Source: Chloropicon primus (lineage: Eukaryota; Chlorophyta; Chloropicophyceae; Chloropicales; Chloropicaceae). Taken from it: a stretch of DNA of 64,000 nucleotides. The DNA lies in NCBI GenBank assembly GCA_023205875.1, contig CP060760.1, forward strand, positions 186,001 to 250,000. The letters are read 5' to 3'. The position numbers were made by a program, and so were the translations under genes. The notes beneath the pieces were generated by a model. The model was not told the DNA's origin. It made no database searches and was given only the letters and a program-made list of their open reading frames with translations. Shown here piece after piece: positions 1 to 8,824 of the stretch (its first letter is position 1; every line of letters starts with the position of its first letter).

Positions 1-2
1 CC

Positions 3-947
3 TTGATCAACATAGTCGTGGAGATCGGCAAGCATTTGGAGGGCGCGGTGCAGAACTATCTCTTGATCTCCGCGGCGGGGGGGAACGCAAAGAAGATCAG
101 ACGCATCCTTGATGCTGCTACGCATTCCGAAGACATCCAACGCGGCCAGGGAGATGGCCCGTCTGAGATAGACAGGATCAAAGACAGCCCGTCGGCGTGC
201 ATTCTCGAGCTCAGAGGGTGCACTTACCTGTACAACGACGAGGGGACCACGAGGGGAGTGGAAAACATCTCCTTCGAGGCGAAGCCTGGGGAGATTTTGT
301 GCCTCGTGGGTCCATCCGGCTGCGGCAAGAGCACGACGCTCGACTTGGTCGCCCTCTTCCGCCCTTGCCAAGCGGGGAAAATTCTGTTTCACGGCGTGGA
401 CACTGCAGACCTGTCCCTCGGCTCGTGCCGCTCATTGGTGAGCTGGGTTGGACAAACGAATCCCATCGTTCCCGGGACCTCGATACGCGATAACATCGCG
501 TACGGGATGCATCTCGCCAGCGATGAAGACGTCCTGGAGGCGATCAAATTGTCCGCGTGCGATGACTTCCTCGACGCCAGCAATCTCCACCAGAGTTTCG
601 ACCACGGCTTCAACCTCAGTGGCGGCCAGCGAGCGCGGGTGTCGATCGCTCGCGGCCTCCTCAAAGTTCTGAAAGGTGACGCAAAAATCCTTCTGTTGGA
701 CGAGGCTTGCGCCAATCTGGATGCCGTCTCAGAATCAAGCTTGCTGTCAAGCATAAGGACAATCGTGAAAACTCATCGCATCGCATGCCTCTTCGTGACG
801 CATAGGATGAACCACACCGCGAAAATCGCGGACAAGGTTCTCGTCCTCAAAGGTGGACGGCTTCGAGAGGAGGGGACCCACGTCGAGCTAAGCGCCAGGA
901 AAGGAATATACTCCACCTTGCTCGCTGCATCATCCGAGAGCTTCTGA
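3..947 (+). CDS. ABC transporter, C-terminal nucleotide-binding domain (5' partial)
   Basis: This is the 3' part of an ABC exporter gene that begins before the window. About 65 residues of helical linker, probably the end of a transmembrane domain, precede a complete ATP-binding domain. Visible motifs in order: Walker A GPSGCGKST, a Q-loop glutamine in VSWVGQTNP, signature LSGGQRARVSIARG, Walker B ILLLDEA, D-loop NLD and switch histidine in FVTHRMN. The order and the C-terminal EEGTHVEL stretch fit the ABCB/MsbA exporter type. The domain would hydrolyse ATP to drive export across a membrane; the substrate cannot be told. The TGA stop lies about 150 bases before the PIG-F start on the same strand. 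Confidence 0.88.
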   Translation: MINIVVEIGKHLEGAVQNYLLISAAGGNAKKIRRILDAATHSEDIQRGQGDGPSEIDRIKDSPSACILELRGCTYLYNDEGTTRGVENISFEAKPGEILCLVGPSGCGKSTTLDLVALFRPCQAGKILFHGVDTADLSLGSCRSLVSWVGQTNPIVPGTSIRDNIAYGMHLASDEDVLEAIKLSACDDFLDASNLHQSFDHGFNLSGGQRARVSIARGLLKVLKGDAKILLLDEACANLDAVSESSLLSSIRTIVKTHRIACLFVTHRMNHTAKIADKVLVLKGGRLREEGTHVELSARKGIYSTLLAASSESF

Positions 948-1100
948 TGAATGGATGGCGCCACTTTCGCTCTTGTAACTCATTCTCATCATCAATCACC
1001 ATTGTCCTGCACACACACAACTCTGGAACTCGAGTCCTCCAATTTTGACAGCTGCCGGAGAGGGAGAGGAGAGAGGAGCTCTCTGCCGGAGGGGCATCAG

Positions 1101-1853
1101 ATGCCGACGTCGGGCGAGGAGTCGAGCGGCCCGCGCGGCCCAGGGTTCAACTCCCTGAAGCAAGCGCAGGTCGTGGTGTCCTCCCTCCTGGTCTTTCTCG
1201 TTGTCGTCGGAAGCCTCGTGCTGGACCAGAGGAAGGCCATGGGCAACAGGATATTGATGCCAATACTTTCGGTCATGCTCACTTCAGCCAACGAGACCGT
1301 TCACAGCGTGTTCCTGCCGAGGCACTCCAAGAAAGGGGGGAGCGTCGCCCGCCTTGCCGCGATGTCCGTGTCGGGAGGTACCGTGGCGTTCCTCTTCGCG
1401 GCGACTTGCTTCGGGGTTCCCATCAGGAGGTTCCTCGACACGATAAACTTTGGGTTCTTCCTGTCGACTCTGGTGACGATGCCTGGAGCTTGCTTGCTGA
1501 CCGAAGACTTTGAGCAGTGGAAGAGGAGCTACCTGACGCTGAAGCCGCAAACTACGGTGGAGAGGATATGCTCAACGCTCTTGTGCTCCTCGCTGCTGGG
1601 CTCGTGGCTGGGCGCTTGGGTCATCCCCTTGGACTGGAACTGCTCCTGGCAGGCTTGGCCCATACCCTGCTTCGCGGGAGGGGTCTTGGGCAACCTGGTG
1701 GGGTCCATGGTGCTGGTCAGGTGGCTGGGTCGGTGCCAGTCCAAGCTGGATGAGAAGGAGAAGAAGAGGAAGAAGTACGAGTTGGAGTCGAAGAAGAAGA
1801 AGCAGGGAGAAGTCCCCGTGTGCAACGAGACAAACTGGTGGATGTTTATGTAA
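1101..1853 (+). CDS. PIGF: PIG-F/GPI11, GPI ethanolamine-phosphate transferase subunit
   Basis: 250 residues from the ATG at 1101; the frame is open upstream but has no nearer ATG with good context. The family signature is a Gly-Ala-Trp/IPLDW/WQ.WP block and is visible here as LGAWVIPLDWNCSWQAWPIP, followed by a glycine-rich helix. Several hydrophobic helices span about residues 20-235 and the tail is Lys-rich. In other eukaryotes PIG-F stabilises PIG-O and PIG-G, which add phosphoethanolamine to the GPI anchor in the ER membrane. The gene converges with the kinase-like gene at 1906, leaving 52 bases between the stops. Recognition rests on the DW/WQ motif and the membrane layout. Confidence 0.82.
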   Translation: MPTSGEESSGPRGPGFNSLKQAQVVVSSLLVFLVVVGSLVLDQRKAMGNRILMPILSVMLTSANETVHSVFLPRHSKKGGSVARLAAMSVSGGTVAFLFAATCFGVPIRRFLDTINFGFFLSTLVTMPGACLLTEDFEQWKRSYLTLKPQTTVERICSTLLCSSLLGSWLGAWVIPLDWNCSWQAWPIPCFAGGVLGNLVGSMVLVRWLGRCQSKLDEKEKKRKKYELESKKKKQGEVPVCNETNWWMFM

Positions 1854-1905
1854 CTTTGTAACTTGCTGTGTTTTTTAGAAGCGCTGGAAGTGGTCCTCCA
1901 TCCGC

Positions 1906-3334
1906 TCACCCCCCTTTCTGGTCCAGCACGGAAAGGCAGTCCCTGTCGAGGACGACGCGGACGAGCCTGCGGAACATCACCCGGCAAAGGTTAAAGCAGC
2001 TCCAATCCGCGACGAGCTCACCATCGGCCCCGATGCCATCGAGGCTGATTGCAAACACCAGCGTCAGGTGGTTGAGTATCGAAAATTTGAAGTCGGTCCA
2101 CATCTCCTCTTGCGAGTACCCCACCACGCCAGCCCGTACGAGCGTGTCATGGTAGAGGCCGAGGAGGTGGTCGAGGTGCTTCGCTCCGTTCTTCGAAAAA
2201 GGAAAGGAAAAGAGAGAGAAAGAGTCAGTGCCATTGGTCTTTGCAAACGCCCGGTCGACCTCTTACCTCCACTGTCATCGACTTGACGACGCAATCACCA
2301 AGGTCGTAGACGCCGGGGCCCGTGCTCAGGAGCTGCCAGTCCAAAACGCAGGACTCCCCATCGGGGGAGCCGACGATGAAGTTGTCCGCACGATAGTCCG
2401 AATGAATGACTGTCTGCGGCGCGATCCGCGACACCCGGTCCAGAATCTTGTCCGCGTTCCCGTGTATCTTGGCGGCGATGTCAAGGACGACAGACTTTTC
2501 GATGCCGATGTCGAACTTTGCGAGGCCCTCTGACCTCAAGAACTCGTCGTACCGGGCGACGAAGCATTTGGGCCACCTCGCGATGAACGAACGCTCATCC
2601 GCCGCCCTGACGACGCACTCTGGAATCCCGCTCCTCCCCGTGAGAGGCCAAAAAGCGGCGTGCATCTCCGCGGCCATCTGCACGAAGGGCGCGACCTCCG
2701 CCGCGCTGAGCCCGTCCAGCTGGTTCACGCTGTACCCGCACCCCCCGAGGTCCTCCATCAAGAGCCTGACCCCAGAGTTCGGAACGACCTCGCTTGAGTA
2801 AAGCTTGGGCACCCTCATCGCGGTCCCCGCGAGGGCGGGGGCAACTTGTATGTAGAAGTCGTGCTCCCGGCGGTAGCAGTCGGTCTCCTCGGCAATGAGG
2901 TCGAAACTCTCCTCATACCGGCTGGGCATCTTCAGGATGACCGAGGAGGGCAAGCCCTTGATCGCGAGCTCGCTCGGGCCCTCGTAGGTGAGCCCGATTT
3001 TGAAACACATGGAGAGGAACCCCAAGCCCTCGCCTATCGCTTTCTTCGAGACTCGGGCGATCGTCACGCCGCCCGGCAGGGAGAGGCCCTCAGCCAGCCA
3101 GGCCTTGAGGTCGATCCCCTCGAGCGCGTCCTCCTCCACGGCCTTGAGCTGCTGAGCTCCTTTGGATTTGCCCAGCAGGCCCAACCTTCTCCAAGCGAGG
3201 GCTCTGTACACGACGTGGCCGGCGTCCTCGAACTTGAACGGCTTCTCCTTGAGCTTCTCGAGCGACGACTTCCAAAGCAGCCGGAAGGCCTCTGGCCTCC
3301 CACCAGCAGGCAACGGTGCCGCGTCCCCCTCCAT
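1906..3334 (-). CDS. CHK/aminoglycoside-phosphotransferase-like kinase, two exons
   Basis: Two exons, 3334-2267 and 2190-1906, are joined in phase 0 across a 76-base intron (GTAAGA donor, polypyrimidine run, AG acceptor), giving 450 residues. The first exon alone would run into intron sequence and stop early; splicing restores a helical C-terminus containing HLDHLLGLYHDTLV and GYSQEEMW, typical of the ecdysteroid-kinase/CHK branch. The catalytic region is clear: HSDYRADNFIV (Brenner loop) and LDWQLLSTGPGVYDLG (metal-binding Asp). These enzymes phosphorylate small hydroxylated or amine substrates; the substrate here is unknown. The ATG is at 3334. The 5' region shares a 26-base element with the region upstream of the ankyrin fragment (15243-15268). 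Confidence 0.8.
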
Positions 3335-3686
3335 CCTCCTCCTCGTCCTCGCCCTCGTGCTCGGCCGTTATGATCCAGCCATAGCCATGGTCCGTGCGTG
3401 ATCTCGGAAACGCACACCGAGTGTACAATATTGGTACACTCGTTGTCAAAGTTTGTCCCTGCAGTTCGTCAAGAGACCAGTTTTGTTGACAAGGGAGCGA
3501 GCGAGGTCGGTTGCGCCTTTGTTTCAAGGGAAGGAGGGCGGCGAGGGAGAGGGTAAAAGGACGTGAGGCCTTGATTGGAAGAATATTCGTGTGAAGAGCT
3601 TTCGTTCGACCCCTTGGTCGCGCATTTTGACCCAGAACAAGGACGGCAGCCTCTCTCTTGTGTGTGCAAGGGACGTGGCAGGAGGC
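3335..3686. promoter_or_regulatory. Divergent promoter region with an inverted repeat
   Basis: This region lies between the divergent CHK-like kinase and SUMT genes. It holds an inverted repeat with 9-base arms, CGAGTGTAC (3418-3426) and GTACACTCG (3434-3442), around AATATTG. It also holds a TTTCGTTCGACCCC block at about 3600, related to the promoter modules found elsewhere in the window, and at 3349-3374 on the minus strand a 26-base sequence repeated at 15243. A regulatory role is inferred from position only. Confidence 0.4.
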
Positions 3687-4772
3687 ATGGAGAGGAGCAT
3701 GCGGGTGGTGAAAGGGAGGGCGAGTGGTGCGGGGAGGAGCTCGTGTCTTCGGCAGGGGAGGGTGGTAGGTGTTGGGTGCGGGAGGAGGTTGAGGGCCTTG
3801 CACGACCGGCACGAGGACCACGAGCGTCGTCGTCGGGGTTCGCCTGACCAGGAGGCGGAGGCAGAGCTGACTCCTGGCACCCTGGAGGAGTTCCTGCGAA
3901 GGGTGGAGGGGAAGCCCGTGTCGGGGTCCTCGCCTCGGGATCCTCACCTCGTTCACTTGGTGGGGACGGGTCCGGGGGATCCGGAGCTCCTGACGCTCAA
4001 GGCCGTGCGCCTGATGAAGCAGGCCGACGTCGTGCTGTACGACAGGCTGATCAGCGCGGAGATACTCGAGTACGTCAACGAGGACTGCTTGATGATCTAC
4101 GTGGGGAAGGAGAGGGGGCTCCACACGAGGTCTCAGGGGGAGATCCACGAGCTGCTGTACAGGTTTTGCACGAGCGGCAAGACGGTGGTCCGCCTCAAGG
4201 GGGGGGACCCTTACGTGTTCGGCCGGGGGGGGGAGGAGCTCGAGTACCTGCAGGAGAGGGGGGTGGAAGTCCGTTGCGTCCCAGGGATCACCGCGGCGAG
4301 CGGCATCTCCTCCTCCCTCGGCATCCCGCTCACGCACCGCGGCGTTGCGGACAACGTCCAGTTCATCACGGGCCACCTCAGGGGCGAGTTCACGAGCGCC
4401 AAGCTCAAGGAGTTGGCCCAGAAGGTGGCCTACGAGAACACGACCGTGGTGATCTACATGGGCCTCAACAGCTTGCCCCAGATGAGCCGGGAGCTCATGG
4501 ACAACGGCATGGACCCGGGGACGGCCGCGGTGGCGGTGGAGAGGGGGACCATGGCGAACCAGAGGACCGTGTTCGCCCCCCTGGAGAGCCTGAGCGGAAT
4601 GGTGGAGGACGCGCAACTGGAGTCCCCGACCCTGATCGTCGTGGGGAACGTCGTGACTCTGTCCCCGACCTGGCAGGGCCACCGGGGGGCCTCCTCGGGC
4701 GAGCGGCCGTCGACGGCAGCGGAGGAGCAGAAGGAGGGGGAGGGAAGGAGGAGACTCAGAGAAGTGAAGTGA
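3687..4772 (+). CDS. Uroporphyrinogen-III C-methyltransferase (SUMT), plastid-type
   Basis: 361 residues from the ATG at 3687. The first 75 or so residues are Arg/Ser/Gly-rich and fit a plastid transit peptide. The SAM-dependent tetrapyrrole methylase domain follows: VGTGPGDPELLTLKA near residue 95, LYDRLI, VRLKGGDPYVFGRGGEE, and GITAASGISSSLGIPLTHR. The enzyme methylates uroporphyrinogen III at C2 and C7 to make precorrin-2, the branch toward siroheme, the cofactor of sulfite and nitrite reductases. No CysG-type dehydrogenase/ferrochelatase domain is present, as in plant UPM1. The stop is followed by an AT-rich stretch (about 4800-4820) that may serve as 3' processing signal. Confidence 0.92.
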   Translation: MERSMRVVKGRASGAGRSSCLRQGRVVGVGCGRRLRALHDRHEDHERRRRGSPDQEAEAELTPGTLEEFLRRVEGKPVSGSSPRDPHLVHLVGTGPGDPELLTLKAVRLMKQADVVLYDRLISAEILEYVNEDCLMIYVGKERGLHTRSQGEIHELLYRFCTSGKTVVRLKGGDPYVFGRGGEELEYLQERGVEVRCVPGITAASGISSSLGIPLTHRGVADNVQFITGHLRGEFTSAKLKELAQKVAYENTTVVIYMGLNSLPQMSRELMDNGMDPGTAAVAVERGTMANQRTVFAPLESLSGMVEDAQLESPTLIVVGNVVTLSPTWQGHRGASSGERPSTAAEEQKEGEGRRRLREVK

Positions 4773-4839
4773 AGTGGAGTAGAAAAAAATGAAGAAGAGA
4801 GAGTAAAATAATATAATAAATACCGCATGGCTTGCCAGT

Positions 4840-4953
4840 TCAATAATCTTGGCTCCAGCTCTTGAGCAGGTACGAGTGGGACACGAGCATGACGTGCTCT
4901 TTGTTCTTGAACAGGCTCGAGCCAACCAACATCGATGCGAATTCTTGTGCTTG
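4840..4953 (-). CDS. Probable last exon of an unresolved short minus-strand gene
   Basis: On the minus strand a short open stretch ends at TGA (4840-4842) and encodes QAQEFASMLVGSSLFKNKEH and then VMLVSHSYLLKSWSQDY. Codon use (CTG, GTC, AAG, AAC, GAG, CAC) is like that of the neighbouring genes, and a CTTCTTCTTC...CAG run just before 4953 looks like a splice acceptor. The same frame meets a stop upstream, so earlier exon(s) must lie between about 5066 and 5220; ATG candidates exist but no strong donor does. It would be convergent with SUMT and divergent from the next gene. I do not recognise the protein. The coordinates cover only the supported exon. Confidence 0.33.
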   Translation of the reverse strand, partial: QAQEFASMLVGSSLFKNKEHVMLVSHSYLLKSWSQDY

Positions 4954-5224
4954 CTGTTCGAGGGCGAAGAAGAAGAAGAAGTGTGTCTGTTCCTCGGGCT
5001 GTCGACTTGAGGGGGACCTTGGTCGACCGCCTTCCCAATCCTTCTGGTCCCACCACCACCATCAACCTGCCCCAAAGACTCCTCCGACTCTCCTCCCCAT
5101 GCCCCCATGCCCCATGTGGAGACACGGTCTCTCCCATGAGAAAGAGGGGAGATGGGTGGCATGACTCGGAAGAGCGTGACGAGCGAGCGTTAAAGAGAGA
5201 GGGAGAGGAGGGCAATCATTGGCA

Positions 5225-5644
5225 ATGTCGACGAGGGTGGGCACGAGCGAGGAGCACGACGACGGCGACGAGGAGGCTACCATGGAGGGCTCGAAGAAGA
5301 AGAGGGGAATCCTCCGGGTGGAGAGCACCAAGGCGGAGGCGAAGAAGAACAAGGTGGAGAAGAAGGTGACCATACAGGAGGAGGACGGGGAGGAGGGTTG
5401 TGGTGACGTGGAGAGGGTTCCGTCCATGCCGCGGATGTCGAGCTTCGACGTGTTTCAGCCCGGGCAGCTGGAGATGCTGCTGGAGAAGTGCCGGAGCGGC
5501 TCGTTCAAGAACCTCACGCTGAACGACGATTCGCTTTTCAGAAGCCTCAGCTTCAACGACGACAGCTTCTTCGAGGACGAAGGAAACAGCACGACGACGA
5601 CGACGACGACGACGACTGCGGCGACGAGGACCACGACGGCCTGA
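5225..5644 (+). CDS. Small hydrophilic protein of unknown function
   Basis: 139 residues from the ATG at 5225. The protein is acidic and basic by turns: an Asp/Glu-rich start, a Lys-rich middle (KKKRGILRVE, KKNKVEKKVTIQEE), then FDVFQPGQLEMLLEKCRSGS. A short duplicated motif follows, LTLNDDSLF and LSFNDDSFF, and the tail is a threonine run from an ACG repeat. No known domain is recognised and it is predicted to be largely disordered. The RGILR and KKVTIQEE segments vaguely recall PP1-binding RVxF contexts, but this is too weak to assign. The gene is divergent from the unresolved minus-strand gene and convergent with the OPR-like gene. Confidence 0.6.
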   Translation: MSTRVGTSEEHDDGDEEATMEGSKKKRGILRVESTKAEAKKNKVEKKVTIQEEDGEEGCGDVERVPSMPRMSSFDVFQPGQLEMLLEKCRSGSFKNLTLNDDSLFRSLSFNDDSFFEDEGNSTTTTTTTTTAATRTTTA

Positions 5645-5822
5645 TGGATTGCAGAGGGGGAGTTGAAGAAGAACTATAAGAGTCAATCTTGCCTTTTCAC
5701 TTGTTGTACTTGTAGATTACGGCCCGGTTACGCGCGTCCCCTTCCATCGCCGCTCTCGTCGCCACACCGTACCCGAGGAGAAAAAAAATTCGTGCGTGTG
5801 TGTGTGTGCTTGTTGCTGTGAA

Positions 5823-7703
5823 TCAGTTCAGAGTCAAGTTGCAGAGCTCCTTCGTTTGCCACATCGACCAGCCCTGGTCCTGGGCCTGCGCGGCCTCCTG
5901 CTTCTCCTGCTTGGCGTCCTGGGACCCGTCCTGAGAGTCGAAGAGGCCCGAGATGAGGCTCTCGCCCCGGATCTTGAACGACTCCGTCTGCAGGAACGCG
6001 TCCTGCTTCGGGTCCTGCTTGGCGTCCAAGAGACCGTCAATCGCGACGGAGCCAAAGGGCCTGAGGCCTCCGACCTTCGGCCTCATCCTGGCTTGGAGAG
6101 CCATCTGGCGCGTCGGATTTGCCGTTATGGAGAACTGAGGTCCCGGTGGTTGGACAGGGTAGCCCTGGCTGCTGGCTCCGTCGTTGCTGATGCCTCCCCC
6201 CGCGCCGCAGTAGGGGGACTCCTCCGCCCCGTTGTCGGGGCAGCAGGCGCGGGCTTGCAAGGCCTTCGGCAGGGGGTGGCCGAGCCTGGTGAAGGACCAC
6301 GTCAGGCTCTCCAGGTCTTGGGCGTTGAACGTGTTGGTCTTCGCGTCGACTTCCCTGCTGATCACGTCCATGAGATCCTTGTTGTGCTTCTCGAAGCAGG
6401 CAAACGCCAGGGAAAGGTTGACCATCCCTTGGGCGCTGAACATGCCCATTTTCTTGATCGCCTCGGACCCCACCTTCATCAGGAAGGGGTCGCCGGGGTT
6501 GTGCTGCAGCTTCGCCAGGGCCCACACGGTGTTCGAGAGGCCCTGCTGGCTGAAGTCCGTGATGCAGCGGCCCGCCTGGTAGATGATCTTGGCCATCAGG
6601 GGCCCCGGGTGGTAGTCCAGAATCGCGTAAGCCCAGCAGGTGTTCGCCAAGTTCTGGGGGTTGTACTGGTGAAGTCTTCTCTCGGCGGCCAGGGACACGC
6701 TGTAAAGGAGGTCCTCGCACCTGTAGTTCAGCTTCGCCATGGCCCAGATCAAGTTCGCGAGCTCCTGGGGCTTGAACAGGTCGACCTTGGCGACGACGGC
6801 GCTCGCGATCTTCTCCAGCAGCAGGTCCCCTGGGTGGTAGCTGAGCCTGGCGTAAGCCCAGCATGAGTTGGCGAGGTTCTGGGGGTTGAAGTTGTGAATC
6901 TTCTTCATGGCCTCCGACGCGATTCCTGTCAGGAGCTCCGAGTACTGCGTGCCGTAGTGGTTCAGGGTGGCAAAGGCCCAGAGCGTGTTGGCCAGGCCCT
7001 GGGGGTTGAAGTCGTAGAGCTTGTGCAGGGCCTCCTCGGCGATGCCGCTCATGAGCTGCTTCGGCTTGTACCCGAGCTTCGCGTACGCCCATATCGTGTT
7101 GGTCAAGTCTTGGGAGTTGAACTTTTCCAGCTTGACCAGGGCTTGGGCCTCGATGCCTCTCAGCAGGGGCATCGAGTTGTACGACAGGGTCGCGCAGGCC
7201 CAGGCCGAGTTCGACAGCTGCTGCGGGGTGAAGAGCTTCATATTCTCCTGAGCCTTCGACTCCAGGGACGCGAGCCTGGGGTCCCTCAAAATCTTGGACT
7301 TCTCGTTCGAGTCCCTCGCGATCTTCGCCAGTCTGTGCAGCGCCGTGGCGATGTTCACCTCGTTGAAGATGTCCAGGTTCAGCTCCACCTGCCTCAAAAT
7401 TCCCTTCCAGTCCCTGGCTTCCTTGAGCTTGTAGTTGAGTCGCTTGGCCTTCTCGATGGCGTGGTGGTCCTTCTTGCCGCCGGCGTACGTGAGACGTATG
7501 GGGTTCCTCTGGGAGTAGTGGAGGGTCCCCCCTCCGTTCTGGTGGCCGCTCCACTGGCCGTGGCTGCTTATCCTTTGGTGCTGCAGGCTGTGCCTCTTGC
7601 CTCCTCCACCACCGTCGTTGGGGTAGTGGTGCCCGCCGGCGCCATTCCTCGATGGCTCCAGGGGCTGGGGCTGCCTCTGCTGCTGCTTCTGCGCGTGGTC
7701 CAT
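5823..7703 (-). CDS. OPR/FAST-like helical repeat protein, probable organelle RNA-binding factor
   Basis: 626 residues from the ATG at 7703. The centre (about residues 140-500) holds roughly nine tandem repeats of 37-42 residues with the core F.PQ.LAN..WA.A.L.Y, for example FNPQNLANSCWAYARLSYHP. This is the helical-repeat signature of octotricopeptide (Tbc2-type) and related FAST/RAP-type proteins that bind RNA in chloroplasts or mitochondria of algae. The N-terminus is Gln/His/Gly-rich rather than a typical transit peptide, so an upstream exon carrying the targeting signal is possible. No RAP domain is visible at the C-terminus. In the family, such proteins stabilise, splice or activate translation of specific organelle transcripts; the target is unknown. 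Confidence 0.83.
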   Translation of the reverse strand: MDHAQKQQQRQPQPLEPSRNGAGGHHYPNDGGGGGKRHSLQHQRISSHGQWSGHQNGGGTLHYSQRNPIRLTYAGGKKDHHAIEKAKRLNYKLKEARDWKGILRQVELNLDIFNEVNIATALHRLAKIARDSNEKSKILRDPRLASLESKAQENMKLFTPQQLSNSAWACATLSYNSMPLLRGIEAQALVKLEKFNSQDLTNTIWAYAKLGYKPKQLMSGIAEEALHKLYDFNPQGLANTLWAFATLNHYGTQYSELLTGIASEAMKKIHNFNPQNLANSCWAYARLSYHPGDLLLEKIASAVVAKVDLFKPQELANLIWAMAKLNYRCEDLLYSVSLAAERRLHQYNPQNLANTCWAYAILDYHPGPLMAKIIYQAGRCITDFSQQGLSNTVWALAKLQHNPGDPFLMKVGSEAIKKMGMFSAQGMVNLSLAFACFEKHNKDLMDVISREVDAKTNTFNAQDLESLTWSFTRLGHPLPKALQARACCPDNGAEESPYCGAGGGISNDGASSQGYPVQPPGPQFSITANPTRQMALQARMRPKVGGLRPFGSVAIDGLLDAKQDPKQDAFLQTESFKIRGESLISGLFDSQDGSQDAKQEKQEAAQAQDQGWSMWQTKELCNLTLN

Positions 7704-8824
7704 CTCGAGAAAGCCAACGTCAAGAAGAAGACAAGGGGGAAAAACAACGGGAGCAACGACAACGACAACGTTTGCGTGCGGGCGTGGGTTGCAAAGCTGG
7801 CGACGTCCCTTTCCACGGAGGGCAACCCGAGGCCAAACCCAACGACAAGTTGTCGTCGACAACGGTGTGGACAAACAACGATAAGGACGTCTTGTGCGTT
7901 TCCCTGGCTAGGCGTCCATCCCAAAGGCGGGCGGAACGAGAACACCTGCGTCGAGGCGACAGGAGGGACGGAGAAGAAGCGAGGGAGAGCAAGAAAGAAG
8001 AAGAAGAACAAGCGCGCGTGAGTGAGTGAGGTCCCGTCGACGACGAGAATTCAAGAATTCTCTTTTGTTTTCGCAAGGAATCGAGGCGAGCGGGCCGCGG
8101 AGCGAGGTCCCCGAAGCCCTTCCGCCTTCAAAGCAAGGAGGGTCCCCTTGCTATAGCAAGCAAAACAAGAAAGAAAGAAAGAAAGAACGCGGGAACCCAC
8201 GACGACACACGACGACACACGAAACAAAAACTCCTCACTCCCCTCTCCACACACGCGGACCCAACGCACACTGGCGTTGCGTTGCGTCCTTCTCTCCTTC
8301 ACTCGACTCTCACCTCACACCGTTACGGACGTTACGACCTCCCTCCGTCTTTAGGTTTTCCCCCCCCTCAGCTCCTCCACACGATCGATCGATTTTAAAA
8401 TATCCGAAAAAACGATCGGATCCTCATTCTCAGACTTGGTCGTCGTTCGTCCTGCAGGGGAGTGAGCCAGTCGAACGACGGAAAGGGCGACGAAGGCGAC
8501 GGTAAGGGACGAAGGAGATCGGCGTCATGAGATTGTGCGGCTCGCGAGCTTTCCGGTGATACCTCGGTCGACGATTTTGGACGCTCCTGTCCCCAACTTT
8601 GCGCTCACACCAATCACTTGGTCGTCGTTCGTCCTGCAGGGGAGTGAGCCAGTCGAACGACGGAAAGGGCGACGAAGGCGAGGGAGAGGGACGAAGGTGA
8701 CCACGTCACGAGATTGTGCGTCTCGCGAGCTTTCCGGTGATACCTCGGTCGACGATTTTGGACGAGTTCTTGATTGGCCTTCGTCAGCACCAGCACCAGC
8801 ACCATCGTCGTGGGCAACAACAAG
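7704..8824. promoter_or_regulatory. Divergent intergenic region between OPR-like gene and CtpA
   Basis: About 1.1 kb without a convincing gene. It contains a near-palindrome GAGAATTC-AA-GAATTCTC near 8045, a short GAAA repeat near 8170, two CGTTACG heptamers (8321 and 8330) and a strong direct repeat (8434-8764, separate entry). Its left part, next to the OPR gene, could hide a non-coding or targeting first exon of that gene, but I find no clear donor site. Confidence 0.5.
8434..8764 (+). repeat. Tandem promoter module, two 150-base copies upstream of CtpA
   Basis: Two nearly identical copies, 8434-8583 and 8616-8764, start 182 bases apart. Both begin ACTTGGTCGTCGTTCGTCCT and end GGTCGACGATTTTGGACG, with scattered differences in the middle. 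The second copy ends 60 bases before the CtpA ATG. They belong to the class of promoter repeats with nucleosome-like spacing described in the findings. Confidence 0.85.

Noticed and set aside
3090-5162. Very long antisense open frame opposite SUMT, and similar long frames opposite the OPR gene, KRI1 and the K+ channel
   Set aside because: They arise from GC-rich codon bias of the real gene on the other strand; their translations are Pro/Arg/Gly/Leu-rich without domains, whereas the sense products match known families.
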